Positions 60,118-64,000 of a stretch of DNA of 64,000 nt are shown here, one piece after another; the first letter of the stretch is position 1; every line of letters starts with the position of its first letter. Under the pieces are notes generated by a model. That model searched no databases. It was not told where the DNA came from and saw only the letters and a program-made list of their open reading frames with translations. This DNA comes from Epiperipatus broadwayi (taxonomy: Eukaryota > Onychophora > Udeonychophora > Euonychophora > Peripatidae). The stretch is from NCBI GenBank assembly GCA_028023455.1, contig JAQFVV010006215.1, positions 942,580 through 1,006,579 of the forward strand, read 5' to 3'. A program made the translations under genes and the position numbers.

Positions 60118-61655
60118 AATCATTAATAATAGTGAAGAACTTAGTTCCTATGATAATGAGGATTGGTCATGTGAGTGTTCGAGAACTGATTAAAAGGTAT
60201 GTTTATAATATGGTGTAGCTTTAATCACCAGGGGGAAAGATCCTGCCTGTGAGTGAAGAACCGTATGACATATTTTTCTTTTATGTTATGTTTATTTGCC
60301 AATCAACTTACTTTTAACATTTATTTATTTATATTTTATAAGGACTTTTATAGTATATAATAATAAAATCCACCCCTCCCCCTTTTTGATTTAATTAGAA
60401 TCTCATATATTATTTCTGCGTAATTAGAAGTGAACTACAGATGAAAATTATTCAATACTTTGTCAGCCTTATTAAATGCTTTAAAACTATTTTTCTCACA
60501 ATTACTTTAACATATATTATAGATATGCTAAAATTACCATTCCAAAACAGTCAATGGAACAAAACAAAATAACTTCATATATTGTCTGAAACAAATCAAC
60601 TGTCACCAACAAAGAACTTAGCAATTTTATATTTCCTTTTTTCTTACTTTTATTTTTTTATTTTAAAATAACAAGCAATTATTTCAATTATGTTTTGTGT
60701 TCTACTTCATTATTTATTCACCAGCTTCTTTCTTTGTTCCTTTTATCGTAGCCATCTGGATCATTCAAACTGATTTTTGTTATTTTTAAGTGTACAGTAC
60801 TTTTTAAAAATAATTTACGTAAAAAGTAATTTTGAAAACATTTTTTTTTTTTAAGAAAATAAAATTGTAATAATGAATTTATTTATTTTTTGAAAAAAAA
60901 TATTATTGTTACAATCATCGCTTAAATATATGTCAGTTATTATTGCATTTCAAAAATCATTAAATATATCATGATTTTCTTATACATGAAACAAAGCGAG
61001 CTTTTAACAATAATAAATAATTAAATATTATTCTTATAAGTTGTATCTTACTGTCATTTCTAATCACTGCTTATAAATATTATAATATTTAAACACACAC
61101 ACACAAATTTATGTATTGTACGAGACACTTCAGAAAGTAAAAATTAATAATAGAATGGTTTATTTTCTCGGGAGTTCGTTAAAAAAATCGATTACCGGAA
61201 GTGATGTTTAGGTTCGATCCGTGGACCTTGGACTCGGACATGTTAAAAAGTAAAACAATAGGATCCATTTGAAAAGAAAAACTTTGAATATTTATGTACC
61301 TGTTATACAATAAATGTAAAATATAGCATTTAGTTTTGTTTTGTCATTCAGAGGAAATGGTTGAATCGTCTCGTCTGCTAATAGAATCTTTAGACGTAAT
61401 GATCAAAGGACAAATCAATTTTCATCACATTATATATCACTTTGATAATGCCAGAATATCTTTAAACAATCATATGTAGAAATGCATGGCACAAAATATC
61501 AAAAACATGTTTTCCCCGATTCATTTTTTTTTATTGTCTTGTAAAAATATACATAGTATGTGGCATTTAAAAACCTATGCAGTTCTTAATATGGCTGAAA
61601 TGATCTGGCTAGCTAAAATGCATCTTACAAGTTATAAGTAAAATATTTTATTACC
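60118..61655. other. AT-rich non-genic DNA
   Basis: A less AT-rich patch at 61,160-61,245 includes GGTTCGATCC, a perfect B-box word without an A box. There is a short (CA)n at 61,095. No gene recognised. Confidence 0.45.
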
Positions 61656-61663
61656 TATGTCTA

Positions 61664-61912
61664 AAGCATATGTTTGAAATATAAGATTATATATATATGA
61701 GTCTGTTTTGCATGAATGCTGTTTAATTGTAAATAATGCTATTTTAAAATTAAATTAATTCTATTATGAAATATTTATACTCTTATTTTCGAAAAAAGCT
61801 ATATGTTTGAAATATAAGATTATATATATATGAGGTTGGTTTGCATGAACTGTAAAAAGTGCTACATTAAAGCTAAATTAATTATGAAATATTTATACTC
61901 TTATTTTCGCAA
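61664..61912. repeat. Local tandem duplication, about 125 bp unit
   Basis: The unit from TATGTTTGAAATATAAGATTA through TATGAAATATTTATACTCTTATTTTCG occurs at 61,670-61,793 and again at 61,802-61,910. The second copy lacks about 15 bp. There is no coding content. Confidence 0.85.
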
Positions 61913-61914
61913 CT

Positions 61915-62555
61915 TATCATACGAACACCATTGTATATATATTATCTATCTTATCAAATTATTTTAATATTTATACCTCATTCTTACTTGACAACTAATT
62001 GTCAAATAAACTTTATAAGTTGTTTATTAAATGTATAAGATGCTGAACTTTTGTTAATATTTATTGATGTTTAACATTTTTAACTTTGTTAGTACCTATA
62101 AATGGGTGTTCCTATTACAGAAACGTTTGTCTGCGATTGTTGAAACTTTAGCGTGAACTATATTTATTATGTCTCCGTAAATTCACCCACATTGCATTGT
62201 TAATTATTTTAAAAAAATAGTTTCATACCGGAGATCCTAATTATTTCAATGTAATTAGAAAATCTGATAGATTATTTTCAATATTATGTAAATATTCGAT
62301 TTAAAAATGGCAACATGTTTTATTAAATTTTAATAATAATGTACTCAAACAAATATTTATATCGAAAAAAATTAAATAATTTTAGTTTATGTTGATATAT
62401 GTTTTAGCTTAAAAAATATCTTAACACACACACATGCACAAAGTATTTTAAAAGAATAATAGTGTAAGATTGGATAAGAGTATATAATTAGTTTAATAAT
62501 TTATAATAACGCTGCATTATATCATAACACATTATTATTTCTTTTATTATTTTGT
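61915..62555. other. AT-rich non-genic DNA
   Basis: No feature recognised. Confidence 0.5.
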
Positions 62556-62559
62556 AATA

Positions 62560-62855
62560 TAAGGGATTCGAATTCAGACTTTCACACAACCCTCAACTCT
62601 CCATGCCATCTCATATTGCTGATCCACCTGATCATACACATGTTGAAAAGATAAATAATCACCAATATACGTATTTCATGCTAAGCCAGAAATCATCAGT
62701 TGGTCCAGATTATTAACCTCACACATATATACAATCAGTGCTCAGTTTTGTATTAAGATAACCAATCTTCATACTTTAATGAACAGGCTTCAAACTACTC
62801 CAACCCACAACTCTTCAGCTATCCATTCCATTGAAAATTTGATGATGGAATGTTG
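62560..62855 (-). mobile_element. S1 repeat, 3'-ward part
   Basis: Minus-strand S1 landmarks: GGGATTCGAATTCAGACTTTC (decayed T-arm motif), AAAGATAAATAATCACCAATA, CAGTTGGTCCAGATTAT, CAATCAGTGCTCAG, CAACTCTTCAGCTATCCATTCC and GAAAATTTGATGATGGAATG. It stops there, without the GTCAACATGGGC part. Confidence 0.75.
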
Positions 62856-63297
62856 AAATATAACATTATAGACTTACTATAATTTATAGCTAGTGAATAT
62901 TGTAATAATAGGTATCTGATAGAATTTAAGTGAGTATAGATAAGCACTTCAGTCAATTAGTTTTAATATATTTTTTGACAGCAAATGTAAGATCACTGCA
63001 AATAATCAAATTATTCTAAAGTTGTGAATTAGGATCAAAATCTTTTATTACTTTAGTATTGAGAATTTTCAAATAGTCATTGAGTTCTGTGTTGATGACA
63101 AAATGATCACAGTAGGTTTAATATTGGTTTTAAATCTATATAACAAAAAAAAAGACTTTAAAATGAGACATGTAGAAAAGAAAGTTAAGAAAAAATTAGT
63201 AAAAGTTTGTGGGCCACATAATTTATTAATAAAGGCATTAAATGTTTCATGGAATGGTAATAATGAGATAATTTTGCAATAGCCAATGAGAATCAAA

Positions 63298-63485
63298 ACA
63301 TCACATGATCACCATTTCAAATGCTTAACTCAGATTGTTAATAACAGTAGCAACCTTTCTGTACTGCAGTGCCAACAGGAACCACAAGCTAGAAATTAGA
63401 TAGAGGTTTTATGCACAAACCTTTTCGCATCCTTCGATTACTAAGGCCTGCACTTGGTGGAACTACTGTATGGAGAGTTTGCTAC
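63298..63485. mobile_element. Hairpin retroposon H, reverse orientation, diverged
   Basis: Opens with the reverse tail ATCACATGATCACCATTTCAAATGCTTAA, then AACCTTTCTGTACTGCAGTGCC (arm). The CCACAAGCTAGAAATTAGAT loop word and CACTTGGTGGAACTACTGTATGGAGAGTTTG (second arm) follow. The arms are more diverged than in the other copies. No clear duplication was found. Confidence 0.65.
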
Positions 63486-63489
63486 CATT

Positions 63490-64000
63490 TTAACCAAAGA
63501 GAAATGGAGATAAATTTGTGATATTTAAAGCATCTAATAATAAGTCATAATATTTAATATGACCCAGATAGGATTGAGTTGATAGCTTTGATTTTTTTGT
63601 TTTTAATTTTATATAATTTGTAAATAGAACAAAAAATTGATTATGGCATAGATATTATCAATTAATAATTAGTTTGATTGTCTTATATCATAATTATTGT
63701 CAAGCTTTTTGAAATATTTAGAAAAAATGAAAACATACATTAAAAATAAAAACATTTAATTTAATAGAATTCTTACAGAAGGATGATTTTACAAAGTGAA
63801 TATAACACCCATTAGTCTTTAAATTGATTAAGTTACACCATAATCAAGAAGAATTAAAAGATAGCCATCTGCATTATTACTTCTAAAAAGTAAGTTAAAG
63901 TTGTAAGTTTACAAATTGATTAATATATGAATATAAAATAATTATATTGGAAAACTTTGGAGAATGTTTTATTTTGGTGCTACAAGCTAAAGAAGCTCAT
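63490..64000. other. AT-rich non-genic DNA
   Basis: No feature recognised up to the end of the window. Confidence 0.5.

Noticed and set aside
61205-61225. tRNA or pol III gene at GGTTCGATCC
   Set aside because: A perfect B-box word, but there is no A box at suitable distance and no cloverleaf partner strands.

Overview
This window looks like non-genic DNA from a large, repeat-rich metazoan nuclear genome. It is very AT-rich by eye. I found no bacterial operons, no rRNA, no functional tRNA, no CRISPR array and no convincing host protein-coding gene or exon. All recognisable coding material is decayed transposable-element sequence: APE-type non-LTR retrotransposons (LINEs), GIY-YIG nuclease remnants of the Penelope-like kind, an ISXO2/Merlin-like DDE transposase relic and an RTE/CR1-like reverse-transcriptase relic. 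tRNA-derived SINEs, PLE-like nucleases, Merlin and hAT elements together fit an invertebrate animal. The species cannot be fixed from this sequence.

Layout. 1-13.4 kb: AT-rich DNA with inverted SINE copies (2.1, 4.7, 7.7, 10.0-10.6 and 12.3 kb), a hairpin retroposon (5.15 kb), a 604-bp hAT-type MITE with an exact 8-bp target duplication (5,864-6,467), two tRNA-like SINEs and a foldback (9.55 kb). 13.48-14.07 kb: a solo LTR with TG...CA ends and a 5-bp target duplication. 14.8-17.6 kb: a full SINE, an unidentified GC-richer segment, a GIY-YIG nuclease relic and a palindrome. 19-27.4 kb: more SINEs and hairpins, a classic tRNA-only SINE (24.84 kb) and the 3' end of a LINE (25.4 kb). 29.79-30.69 kb: a 60-bp minisatellite. 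32.4-40.4 kb: the most structured part. A nearly full-length but frameshifted LINE (33.4-38.75 kb, minus strand) lies head-to-tail with a 5'-truncated relative (38.97-40.09 kb), and both are embedded in long (TTA)n-type microsatellites. 41.1-45.3 kb: three nested or large inverted-repeat structures. 45.9-49.9 kb: SINEs and a third, GC-richer LINE lying between inverted SINE arms. 51.4-51.85 kb: Merlin-like transposase relic. 53.6-54.0 kb: RT relic. 54.7-57.4 kb: hairpin retroposons. 58.0-59.1 kb: an inverted pair of GIY-YIG nuclease relics. 60-63.5 kb: a tRNA-only SINE, a local tandem duplication, a SINE and a hairpin.

The dominant theme is foldback architecture. Unrelated repeat families (SINE-like S1, tRNA-derived S2, hairpin retroposon H, the PLE-like nuclease and anonymous palindromes) repeatedly occur as inverted duplications. 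Some of these carry clean target-site duplications around the whole palindrome, so the folded unit itself seems to have been the thing inserted. The nearest candidates for a new system are these hairpin retroposons and the LINE lineage that appears tied to TTA microsatellites. All names S1, S2, H and LINE A-D are local labels used here, not database names.
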